From: Hyphomicrobiales bacterium
GTDB taxonomy: Bacteria > Pseudomonadota > Alphaproteobacteria > Rhizobiales > Devosiaceae
NCBI GenBank assembly: GCA_027065555.1
Contig: JAMONS010000064.1
Span: 1 to 37,329, forward strand
Direction: 5' to 3'
Length of the DNA stretch: 37,329 nucleotides
The notes below the pieces were generated by a model, which did not search any database, was not told where the DNA came from, and saw only the letters and a list, made by a program, of their open reading frames with translations. The position numbers and the translations under genes are program-made. Shown here piece after piece: positions 6,782-14,463 of the stretch (position 1 is its first letter; every line of letters begins with the position of its first letter).

Positions 6782-7519
6782 TTATGCTTGTAAAGAGCCA
6801 AGTTTTTGAATGGCTTTTTGTCTTAATTCTGCTTGAGTTTTTTGTAATTGTGCCAGTGATTGGTAAGCACGGTTCACACGGATCATTTCAGCCATTTCTG
6901 CAACGCCAGAAACGTTAGAGCGCTCAAGCGATCCTTGAGAAATTTTGCTATTTAAATCTTGTTGTGGGTTAATGCCAGCGTAAAGATTTCCACCCTCAAT
7001 GGTTAGGTCTTGAGGGCTCTCAAAAGAAACTATTTTTAAGCGTCCTTTGCTACCTTCATTTGTATATATATTACCATTCGCATCGATTGTGATTTCAGTT
7101 TCACTTGGAGAGAAACGAATTTGTCCGCCTTCACTTAGTACAGGATAGCCAGAGTTTGTTACCAAAAGACCAGTATCATCAATTTTTAATTCGCCGTTAC
7201 GTGTATAGCGCTCACTATCACCTGTTTGCACGGTTAAAAAGCCATTTCCTTGCAGTGCTACATCTAGTGGATTTCCTGTTTGAACAATCGCCCCCGCACT
7301 AAAATCATGAATGGTTGCCCAATCTTGCGTATAGGAGATAATTTGATCGTTTCCAGAAAAGCTATTATTGCGTGCAACTGGCATTTTATATTCTTCGAAT
7401 AATAAAGCCTCAGCCTTGAAACCAGTTGTATTTATATTGGCGATATTGTTCGCAACAACGTCCATTTGCCTTTGCAAGGCAATCTGGCGTGATAATCCAA
7501 TAATCTGCACATTTTCCAT
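6782..7519 (-). CDS. flgF: Flagellar proximal rod protein FlgF
   Basis: 245 residues. MENVQIIGLSRQIALQRQMD and VVANNIANINTTGFKAEALL mark an axial-family rod protein; the operon position before flgG and the C-terminus (NVSGVAEMAEMIRVNRAYQ) point to FlgF. The ATG at 7519 is preceded by GGGAG at 10 nt and gives the standard start; an in-frame extension to 7564 adds 15 unlikely residues. It is the first gene of the flgF-G-A-H operon and has a near-consensus sigma-54 element about 70-85 bp upstream. Confidence 0.96.
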   Translation of the reverse strand: MENVQIIGLSRQIALQRQMDVVANNIANINTTGFKAEALLFEEYKMPVARNNSFSGNDQIISYTQDWATIHDFSAGAIVQTGNPLDVALQGNGFLTVQTGDSERYTRNGELKIDDTGLLVTNSGYPVLSEGGQIRFSPSETEITIDANGNIYTNEGSKGRLKIVSFESPQDLTIEGGNLYAGINPQQDLNSKISQGSLERSNVSGVAEMAEMIRVNRAYQSLAQLQKTQAELRQKAIQKLGSLQA

Positions 7520-7586
7520 TGCGCTAAAACTCCCGTATCGTTTAGGCCTTATTTGCTTCCCCAAGCATCGGGCTTGCTAAATGAAT

Positions 7587-7602
7587 TGCATGATGCGTGC
7601 CA
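7587..7602 (-). promoter_or_regulatory. Sigma-54 (-24/-12) promoter of the flgF operon
   Basis: The minus strand reads CTGGCACGCATCATGCAATT. TGGCACG is the full -24 consensus, GG and GC are ten bases apart, and the -12 half is ATGCA instead of TTGCA. The start would be near 7576, giving a leader of about 57 nt to the flgF ATG. This is the best sigma-54 match I found in the window. Confidence 0.85.
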
Positions 7603-7606
7603 GTTA

Positions 7607-7702
7607 GAAAAAGGCAATTAAAACATGAGGTTATAATATGTAGAGGTGCATTGCTAATGGGCAAGAATAGAAGGTAGGCAGAAATTGCTAGGCAAAAATT
7701 TC
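7607..7702. promoter_or_regulatory. GGCA-type half-sites, candidate FlbD-type enhancer
   Basis: GGCAGAAATTGC (7677-7688) is directly followed by TAGGCAAAAATTT (7689-7701), and GGCAATTAAAA occurs near 7612. They resemble the two palindromes in the flgI/fliX spacer and lie 30-125 bp upstream of the predicted flgF sigma-54 start. Because they also lie 100-190 bp before fliL they could repress or activate the divergent promoter. The protein that binds them is an inference. Confidence 0.45.
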
Positions 7703-7719
7703 CCAGCATAACTAGAAAA

Positions 7720-7738
7720 GTAACTATTCGTTAACCAT
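7720..7738 (+). promoter_or_regulatory. CtrA-type box upstream of fliL
   Basis: GTAACTATTCGTTAACCAT reads GTAA-N7-TTAACC, one mismatch from TTAA-N7-TTAACC, and includes TTAACCAT, the strong right half-site of CtrA promoters. It ends about 60 bp before the fliL ATG. The fliLM operon of Caulobacter is a CtrA-dependent class II operon, which agrees. The -10 hexamer is unclear; TATTGT at 7751-7756 is a weak candidate. Confidence 0.6.
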
Positions 7739-7799
7739 CAGCGTTTTACCTATTGTTAAGACTTATATTTAGATTCTTTTATTAAGAGAGTGCTGACAG

Positions 7800-8309
7800 A
7801 TGGCAGAAGAAGAGCAAGTTAAAGAAGAAGGCCTAGAAGAGAATGGCGAGGCTAGTGAAGAGCAGCCAGTTAAGAGTAAGAAGAAGCTGTTCATTTTTGC
7901 AGGTGCGGGCGTTCTGTTATTATTGATAGCTGCTGGGGCGGCGTATTTCTTTTTGTTTGCTGGGGCAGGTAAAGATGCTGATCCTATTGAGCAAGCGGAA
8001 CCTGTGTTCTTTTATAATATGGAAACTTTAACGGTTAACTTGGCTACCAGTGGTGATGAAATACAAAAATTTCTAAAAATTTCTGTGTCTTTAGAACTTG
8101 AAAAAGAAAGCATGATGGAAATCATCACTCCAAGAATGGTTAGGGTTCAAGACGCGTTTCAAGTATATTTAAGAGAGCTGCGTCCAAGCGATCTTGAGGG
8201 GTCTGCTGGTATATATAGGTTAAAGCAAGAGCTGCTTAAGCGAGTGAATTTAGCAATTTATCCTGCGAAAGTTGAAAATATATTGTTCAAAGAAATTCTG
8301 GTGCAATAA
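7800..8309 (+). CDS. fliL: Flagellar basal body-associated protein FliL
   Basis: 169 residues: a charged cytoplasmic tail (1-29), one membrane helix (about 31-53, KLFIFAGAGVLLLLIAAGAA), and a periplasmic domain with VFFYNMETLTVNL, FLKISVSLELE, ITPRMVRVQDAFQVYLREL and LLKRVNLAIYPAKVENILF. FliL surrounds and supports the stator units. The stop overlaps the fliM start (TAATG). First gene of a plus-strand operon running through fliM and motE, with a CtrA-like box upstream. Confidence 0.95.
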   Translation: MAEEEQVKEEGLEENGEASEEQPVKSKKKLFIFAGAGVLLLLIAAGAAYFFLFAGAGKDADPIEQAEPVFFYNMETLTVNLATSGDEIQKFLKISVSLELEKESMMEIITPRMVRVQDAFQVYLRELRPSDLEGSAGIYRLKQELLKRVNLAIYPAKVENILFKEILVQ

Positions 8310-9508
8310 TGGCTGATAATGAAACAGGCGAAATTTCTCAAGAGTGGGATTTAGGTGATTTAGAGGAAAGTAAGAGCTCTTCCTCTAGCGATAGTGAACA
8401 GAGCGCTGATTCTGGAGCTAGCGACGATGATATGGCGGCCGAATGGGCTGCAATGATTGAGGGTGGTGGCGATGGCGAAGAAGAGGGTGGTGGTGCCTCT
8501 GAAGATCGTGTGCTTGATCAAGATGAAATTGATAATTTGTTGGGGTTTGATCCCAATGTTAGCGATAGTGCTGAACTTTCTGGAGTTCAATCATTAATTA
8601 ATTCGGCGCTAGTTTCCTATGAGCGTTTGCCGATGCTTGAGATTGTGTTTGATAGGCTTGTTCGTCTCGCAACCACATCCTTGAGGAATTTTACTTCTGA
8701 TAATGTTGAGGTTTCACTCGATTCAATAACATCGGTTCGGTTCGGAGATTACCTTAATTCAATACCTTTGCCAGCTATTTTAAGTGTGATTAAAGCTGAA
8801 GAATGGGATAATTATGGTCTTTTGACAGTTGATTCTAGTCTTATATATTCAATGATTGATGTTTTGTTGGGCGGTCGTCGTGGCTCAAGTGTTGTAAGGG
8901 TTGAGGGGCGACCTTATACAACTATTGAAATGGCGCTTGCAAATCAAATGATTGAAGTGATTTTGGCAGATACTAAAAAGGCTTTTGAGCCATTAACTAC
9001 TGTTACATTTAATGTTGAGAGGCTTGAAACAAACCCAAGATTTGCCACCATTTCCCAACCTGCTAATGCAGCAATATTAATTGAACTTCGCATTGATATG
9101 GATGATCGGGGCGGGAAGATTGAAATCTTATTGCCATATGCAACAATAGAGCCAATTCGTGAGCAATTATTGCAAGCGTTTATGGGCGAGAAGTTTGGAC
9201 GTGATACAGTATGGGAGGGACATTTAGCTAGTGAAGTATTTGCATCAGATACAAATATTGAAGCCGTTTTGCACGAGATGGATGTTCCGCTATCCAAGCT
9301 TATGAAATTGGCTGTTGGTGATAATTTTATGTTTGAGCAATCGCCTAGTGACCCAATTAAATTACGTTGTGGGGATGTTGAATTAAGCGAGGGTGTTATG
9401 GGGCATGTTGGAAAGTATATTTCAATAAGAGTAACAAAACCGCTTAACCCACCAAAAGTTACTATGGCGGTATTTGAAGCACTTGATGAGCAGATGGAGA
9501 ATAGATGA
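8309..9508 (+). CDS. fliM: Flagellar motor switch protein FliM
   Basis: 399 residues, about 60 longer than enterobacterial FliM because of an acidic, serine-rich head (1-66, with EWAAMIEGG) before the CheY-P-binding motif VLDQDEIDNLLGF (68-80). The CheC-like middle domain has PLPAILSVIKAEEWDNYGLL and LLGGRRGSS; the C-terminal SpoA/FliN-like domain has LRCGDVELSEGVMGHVGKY. It forms the C-ring rotor and controls switching. Overlaps the next gene by ATGA, so coupling is expected. Confidence 0.97.
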   Translation: MADNETGEISQEWDLGDLEESKSSSSSDSEQSADSGASDDDMAAEWAAMIEGGGDGEEEGGGASEDRVLDQDEIDNLLGFDPNVSDSAELSGVQSLINSALVSYERLPMLEIVFDRLVRLATTSLRNFTSDNVEVSLDSITSVRFGDYLNSIPLPAILSVIKAEEWDNYGLLTVDSSLIYSMIDVLLGGRRGSSVVRVEGRPYTTIEMALANQMIEVILADTKKAFEPLTTVTFNVERLETNPRFATISQPANAAILIELRIDMDDRGGKIEILLPYATIEPIREQLLQAFMGEKFGRDTVWEGHLASEVFASDTNIEAVLHEMDVPLSKLMKLAVGDNFMFEQSPSDPIKLRCGDVELSEGVMGHVGKYISIRVTKPLNPPKVTMAVFEALDEQMENR

Positions 9509-9936
9509 TGAGTGAAATTCCTTTAGGACTAGTAGTTGAAATAGGCGTTGCTATTTTATTAATGATGACAATAGGTTATTGTTTTGTATTGAATAATCGG
9601 TTGAAAAAATTGCATGCAGATAAAAATGCTCTTAGGCAAATGGTTACAGATCTAGTTCAGGCAACAAATCTAGCTAATAGTGCCATTTCTAGTTTGAAAG
9701 ACAATGCGACTGAAGCGGACATTATGCTTAGTGCTCGACTTCAAGACGCAGATATATTTGCTAATGAATTAGCAAATCATATTAGTTCTGGGCAGGCTGT
9801 ATTAGAGCGTATTTCACAAATCACTCAAGCGGCTTCACAAAAGAGTACTTCTAAAGACCAAGTTCGAGAGCAAGGTGCTAATGCAGCTCTAAAGAGGTTG
9901 CGTGAATATCAGTTGCATAGGGAGAATGCGGCATGA
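9505..9936 (+). CDS. DUF6468-like flagellar-operon membrane protein
   Basis: 143 residues with one N-terminal membrane helix (about 8-28, VVEIGVAILLMMTIGYCFVL) followed by a basic turn (NNRLKKLHADKNALRQMV) and a long helical, probably coiled-coil, cytoplasmic region. Small bitopic proteins of this type follow fliM in many alphaproteobacteria; Caulobacter PflI, which helps place the flagellum, is a possible relative, but I cannot confirm that from the sequence alone. ATGA overlaps join it to fliM upstream and to motE downstream. Confidence 0.75.
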   Translation: MMSEIPLGLVVEIGVAILLMMTIGYCFVLNNRLKKLHADKNALRQMVTDLVQATNLANSAISSLKDNATEADIMLSARLQDADIFANELANHISSGQAVLERISQITQAASQKSTSKDQVREQGANAALKRLREYQLHRENAA

Positions 9937-10679
9937 GATCTATTCGTTTGTTGCCAATCGTAATGATGGCAGCATTTGCTTTATTATTGCTAAAAACCGT
10001 TGGTTTAATCACTCAGGGTAATTATGTTTTATCGGGTACAAATTCTGCTTTTGCTCAACAGGATACGCTTAGTGATTCTGAGGTAAAGGCTGCAGAAAAA
10101 GCATCGCAAGCGTTATTCTCCCGACAAGGGCAAACGCCAATAGGTAGTTCGCAAATTGATGCTATTCCAATGAAAGAAAACAAGGATGGCGATAAAATCG
10201 CTATTGGATCGACTGATGGAGTTAACAATACCGAAAGGGCTGTGCTTGAGAGATTGAGTGAGAGAAGGGTGGAGCTTGATTTGTTAAGGGATGAGCTTGA
10301 TATGCGTGTTGTGCTGATTGATGCAGCTGAGCAAAGATTAGCGCAAAGAGTCGCTGGTCTTGAGGAATTAGAAGCACGAATTGCAGCTTTAGTCGATGAA
10401 AGAAAAGCACTTGATGATACTCAATTTAAGGGTTTGGTTTCAATGTATGAAACTATGAAACCTGGTGATGCGGCAGAAATTTTTAATGCGCTTAATATGG
10501 AAATTCTGTTAAAAGTTTCGCGCTCCATGAGCTCAAGAAAAATGGCGCTAGTGCTAGCGAAAATGAATAGAGAAAGGGCTATGGCTCTAACTATACAGCT
10601 AGCTGTTGTTGAGGTTGACCCGACATTTGAAGCTCCGGACGATGATGTTGCTAGTCTGCCGCAAATTGTTGGGCAATAG
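9933..10679 (+). CDS. MotE-family flagellar motor protein (MgtE-N/FliG-like domain)
   Basis: 248 residues: a signal-anchor helix (about 6-26), a variable linker, a coiled coil (about 100-160, ERLSERRVELDLLRDELDM and onward), then a helical MgtE-N/FliG-like domain (about 168-232) with YETMKPGDAAEIFNALNME and VLAKMNRERAMALTIQL. This layout is that of MotE, a periplasmic chaperone that stabilises MotC in Sinorhizobium. No MotC is in the window. Translationally coupled to the preceding gene. Confidence 0.8.
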   Translation: MRSIRLLPIVMMAAFALLLLKTVGLITQGNYVLSGTNSAFAQQDTLSDSEVKAAEKASQALFSRQGQTPIGSSQIDAIPMKENKDGDKIAIGSTDGVNNTERAVLERLSERRVELDLLRDELDMRVVLIDAAEQRLAQRVAGLEELEARIAALVDERKALDDTQFKGLVSMYETMKPGDAAEIFNALNMEILLKVSRSMSSRKMALVLAKMNRERAMALTIQLAVVEVDPTFEAPDDDVASLPQIVGQ

Positions 10680-10771
10680 AGATATTAAGTTTTCCTACCT
10701 AGTAAGGTGGTGTTAAAGAGAAGTGGGTATAGTTAATTTTGATTTATCTGTTTCTAAAATGGCAGCTTAGA

Positions 10772-13700
10772 ATGATTGCTTTGAATTATATCGATAAAAA
10801 ATATTCTTTTTGTCAATTTTGGCGTCTGCTTTTAATTGGTATACTATCCCTTTTTATTATTTTTCCTATATCTAGCTTTGTGAGTGTTGCACAAGCGCAA
10901 TCATCGATGAATGCTAGTATTGAGGGCGAAAAAATTGACCAGTTTGCTAGAATTATTATTAGTTTTGATCAGCGATTTGATCTGCCGAATTATAAAATTA
11001 ATTCAGAAAATGGTATTCTAACAATAGAATTTGATGACCCTGTAAATATTATTCTACCCGATTTATCTGAAACTTTACCACAATTTATAATTGCTTCAAG
11101 AATTGATCCAGATAAGCGTGGGATACGGTTTGCACTAAAAACAGATTTTCGTATTAATAAAGCGGAGGCAGGGGAGCAATTATTTATTGATATTTTGCCA
11201 CTTGGGTGGCAAGGTGCTAACCCTGGTTTGCCTGCTGAAATTGTTGAAAAATTATCATTGCGTACAAAAGAAGCGATTGCACTAGCTGCGCAAAAACAAA
11301 AAGAAAAATATATTGAAGAGAATAGCCCAAAAGCTGTTGTGCATGTTGGCAGACATCCGACATTTGTGCGCCTGTTGGTTGACTGGTCTATTGATGTTGA
11401 GGGGGAATATGTTTTTGAAGGGCAAAATAGTGAATTAAAATTTGATTGGCCAGTACCTATTGATCTTTACGCATTGCAAGTGGATTTGCCACCTGAAATT
11501 ATTTCTGTGAGCAATGATATTGACGTTGAGGGGTCAACGATATTGTTAGAAGTTGAGAAAGGAGTAGTTCCAAGGTTTTTTATTAATTCCAAAAAACAAT
11601 ATGTGATTGATATCGATCTTATAAAAGGACACTCTAACGAAATAGATATTACTTCTATACTTAGTGATGGCGATGGAGGAGAGAATATTGCTTTGAACGA
11701 TGGGCGTTCAAATAATATGAAAGATAATAACACAGTTCAAATTGATGTTACTAGCGGCAAGGGTATAGTTGTTGAACCAGTAATTGAGAAAATTGGCACT
11801 ACAATTCGCATGGTTTTTCCATTTGAAAATGAAACCGCTGCAGCTGTTTTTAAGCGAGGGGAAACATTATGGATGGTATTTGAAACTTTATCTTCGATTA
11901 AAGCGCCAACGAATTTAGATGATTTTTCTTCGCTTAGCGATAACTATAATGTGGTCAATGGTTCTGGTACTTCTATAGTCCGCATTGGATTGCCGCCGAG
12001 TAAACTTGCAACACTTGGCTCAGAGGGTCGCTCATGGGTTCTTTCGCTTGGTGATATTATATTAAAGCCTGGTGCACAACTTAAGTTGGGCAAAAAGCAA
12101 ACGGGGCAGGGTCTGTTTGAAATAGTTGTTGATATGGTCGGGGCGGCAAATGTGCATCAAATCCGTGACCCAGAAGTTGGTGATGTGCTTGAAGTTGTGA
12201 CAGCTTTCCCTCCCTCGCTTTCTCTTACACGTTCTATTTCTTTTGTTGAGTTTAACGCTCTAAGATCTATTCATGGCTTGGTTATTCAGCCCTTGCACGA
12301 AAATATTTTACTTCGTCTAGAGGGTGAAAAAGCTATTATAAGCTCAAAGAAGGGACTTATTGTTTCAACAGATCAGTCTGCTAGAGTTAGTAATCCTAAA
12401 GATTTAGAGGGAGTTAGTCGTGTTGGATTTATTAATCTAAAGGATATGATTGAAAAAAATCCAATAAGATTTTTATCACGTAGAAATGGTTTGGCGCAAT
12501 TAGCATCAGCTGCAGGGCAGGGTGAGAGAGCGCAAATGTTGTTGAATTTAGCACAATTTCATTTAGCCAATGAATATTCTTATGAGGCTATTGGGATTTT
12601 AGATGTTGCCCAAAGTGATATAGCTTCAATAAATACTTCTATTGCGATGCAAGTTACAAAAGCCGCTGCATTAACTCTTGCCAATAGAAGCGATCAAGCG
12701 TTGCAAATATTAAATGATGAGAATGTTGCAAATGAAATGGATGCTATGATTTGGCGTGCTATTGCAAAACAAAAAATGGAAGATTTTTCTGGCTCTCGTG
12801 AGGACGCTATTTTAGGTGAAACAGTTATTATGAATTATCCTATTTGGATAAGAAATCAATTTTTTCTTTCATCAACTTTAGCGGCGATTGAGCATGGCGA
12901 TATTACTCTGGCTATTCGCTATTTATCTCAAATAGAGAGCGCAGGATTTAGCGAAGAAAATTTGGGGAAATATATTATACTCTCAGCTCGCATTGATGAA
13001 GCGCAAGAACGCTTTGATGAGGCGTTGGATACTTATGGGCAAGTTCTCTCTAGCGATAATCGTCCCTCTCGTGCTGAAGCGGTCTATCGAACCTTGATGT
13101 TATTACGCAAGATGGGGCGGCTAAATTCTGTGCAAGCGTCTGAGACTTTAGCTATCGAAACATTGATTTGGCGTGGTGATAGATTAGAAGCAAAAATGTT
13201 AACCCTGTTAGCAGAACTACAATTTGAAACGGGTGCTTATCGTGAGGCATTTGAAAATGTACGTCAGTTTTCTAAATTTCAAGTGACAGGTGAAGGTGCC
13301 AATGAATTATTTGCTTTGGCTCAGAAAGAATTTTCTGAATTATTCCTTGATGGGAAAGCTGAAACCCTTGAGCCAATTAAAGCACTTAGCCTGTATTATG
13401 ATTATCGTTATTTAACGCCAGCTGGTGCTAAGGGTGATCAAATGATACGAAATCTTGCTCGGCGTTTGGTTAAGGTTGACCTTTTGGAGCAGTCGGCGCA
13501 ATTATTGCAATATCAAGTAGATGAAAGGCTTGAGGGCGTTGCAAAGGCGCAAATTGCTGCTGATTTGGCGGTGATATATTTAGCTGATAGATCACCTGAA
13601 AAAGCAATAAAATTATTAAATTCTACTAGGCTTGCTGGAATTCCGGCAAGTTTGGAGCGCCAGAGAAGAGTTCTTGAGGGAAGAGCGCTTATTGATGTTG

Positions 13701-14137
13701 GGCGTGAAGATTTGGCGCTTGATATATTATCAAAAGTAAATGGAAAAGACGCAGACCTGCTTAAAATTGACGCTCAATGGCAGGCTAAGCGTTATTCTGA
13801 GGCTGGGGAAATTATTGAGCAATTATATATATGGGAGCTTGAGCAGGGTAATCTTTCAAAGCTTGCACGAGATAATATAGTAAAGGCCGCTGTTGGTTAT
13901 GTGCTAGGTAATGATATTATTGGCTTAAGTCGCCTTAGGCTTAAATATGGAGAGGCGATGGCGACAACGCCTGAATGGCCCTTATTTAGTTTTGTTTCAA
14001 GTGAAGTAAACTCCTCAAGCGTGCAATTTTCAAAACTTGTTAGAGAAATTGCTAATCTTGATTCAATGAATGCTTTTTTGTTAGCTTATAGACAGAATTA
14101 TGGATCTGATGGGGCTTTGACGCCTAGCAATAGGTGA
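10772..14137 (+). CDS. Large secreted TPR-rich protein at the end of the flagellar operon
   Basis: About 1121 residues. The chosen ATG gives a long signal peptide (hydrophobic core LLLIGILSLFIIFPISSFVS, cleavage near VAQAQS); an in-frame TTG at 10739 would add 11 residues and neither start has a good ribosome binding site. Residues about 30-540 are beta-rich, with a stretch like ENGILTIEFDDPVNI and LRTKEAIALAA; residues about 560-1090 are helical TPR-like repeats (for example ANEYSYEAIGILDVAQSD, DEAQERFDEALDTYGQVL and DRSPEKAIKLLNSTR). Large TPR proteins in this position accompany motE in other alphaproteobacteria; no role is established that I know. It follows motE by 92 bp on the same strand and may serve envelope assembly of the motor. 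Confidence 0.8.
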   Translation: MIALNYIDKKYSFCQFWRLLLIGILSLFIIFPISSFVSVAQAQSSMNASIEGEKIDQFARIIISFDQRFDLPNYKINSENGILTIEFDDPVNIILPDLSETLPQFIIASRIDPDKRGIRFALKTDFRINKAEAGEQLFIDILPLGWQGANPGLPAEIVEKLSLRTKEAIALAAQKQKEKYIEENSPKAVVHVGRHPTFVRLLVDWSIDVEGEYVFEGQNSELKFDWPVPIDLYALQVDLPPEIISVSNDIDVEGSTILLEVEKGVVPRFFINSKKQYVIDIDLIKGHSNEIDITSILSDGDGGENIALNDGRSNNMKDNNTVQIDVTSGKGIVVEPVIEKIGTTIRMVFPFENETAAAVFKRGETLWMVFETLSSIKAPTNLDDFSSLSDNYNVVNGSGTSIVRIGLPPSKLATLGSEGRSWVLSLGDIILKPGAQLKLGKKQTGQGLFEIVVDMVGAANVHQIRDPEVGDVLEVVTAFPPSLSLTRSISFVEFNALRSIHGLVIQPLHENILLRLEGEKAIISSKKGLIVSTDQSARVSNPKDLEGVSRVGFINLKDMIEKNPIRFLSRRNGLAQLASAAGQGERAQMLLNLAQFHLANEYSYEAIGILDVAQSDIASINTSIAMQVTKAAALTLANRSDQALQILNDENVANEMDAMIWRAIAKQKMEDFSGSREDAILGETVIMNYPIWIRNQFFLSSTLAAIEHGDITLAIRYLSQIESAGFSEENLGKYIILSARIDEAQERFDEALDTYGQVLSSDNRPSRAEAVYRTLMLLRKMGRLNSVQASETLAIETLIWRGDRLEAKMLTLLAELQFETGAYREAFENVRQFSKFQVTGEGANELFALAQKEFSELFLDGKAETLEPIKALSLYYDYRYLTPAGAKGDQMIRNLARRLVKVDLLEQSAQLLQYQVDERLEGVAKAQIAADLAVIYLADRSPEKAIKLLNSTRLAGIPASLERQRRVLEGRALIDVGREDLALDILSKVNGKDADLLKIDAQWQAKRYSEAGEIIEQLYIWELEQGNLSKLARDNIVKAAVGYVLGNDIIGLSRLRLKYGEAMATTPEWPLFSFVSSEVNSSSVQFSKLVREIANLDSMNAFLLAYRQNYGSDGALTPSNR

Positions 14138-14142
14138 CTTTA

Positions 14143-14345
14143 TATATCTCACGCTAGTTAGCTATGCTCACGCTCCGACCTGCCGAGCCGAAGCTCAAAG
14201 AGCGTAGGTTGATGGGGCGGTATTTTATTCACGCTCACGCCGCTAAGGCTAGCGCCGGCGAGCCTAAGGCTCGCTATACTGATAGATTAATGAATTTAAT
14301 ATATCTCATTCTAGTTCGCTATGCTCACGCTCCGATGGGGAGCAC
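14143..14345. repeat. GC-rich modular intergenic repeat cluster, copies B and C
   Basis: Module 1 occurs at 14147-14178 (TCTCACGCTAGTTAGCTATG, then CTCACGCTCCGA) and again at 14304-14340 (TCTCATTCTAGTTCGCTATG, then CTCACGCTCCGATGGGG). Between them lie module 3 (14178-14212, CCTGCCGAGCCGAAGCTC and GAGCGTAGGTTG), GATGGGGCGG (14211-14220) and module 2 (14249-14280, CTAGCGCCGGCGAGCC). The module 2 hairpin is GCGAGCC-TAA-GGCTCGC (14258-14274), one pair longer than in copy A. The order 1-3-2-1 differs from 1-2-3 in copy A, so modules have been rearranged. The block fills the spacer between the TPR protein and the M23 gene. Confidence 0.75.
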
Positions 14346-14463
14346 TTTACTCACGCGTTCTTATTCGTTTTGGAGCATTATCAAATTGGGTAATAGTTTT
14401 GGCTGTTTTAGAAGATTGATTTATGTAATTATATTTATGCAGTTTATGAATGGTTCTAATATA

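Noticed and set aside
8309-8510. Long acidic FliM head as a fusion to another domain
   Set aside because: It is low-complexity and similar heads precede the EIDxLL motif in other alphaproteobacterial FliM proteins.
14164-14463. N-terminal extension of the M23 protein
   Set aside because: It is encoded by repeat DNA and would place the signal peptide about 100 residues inside the protein.
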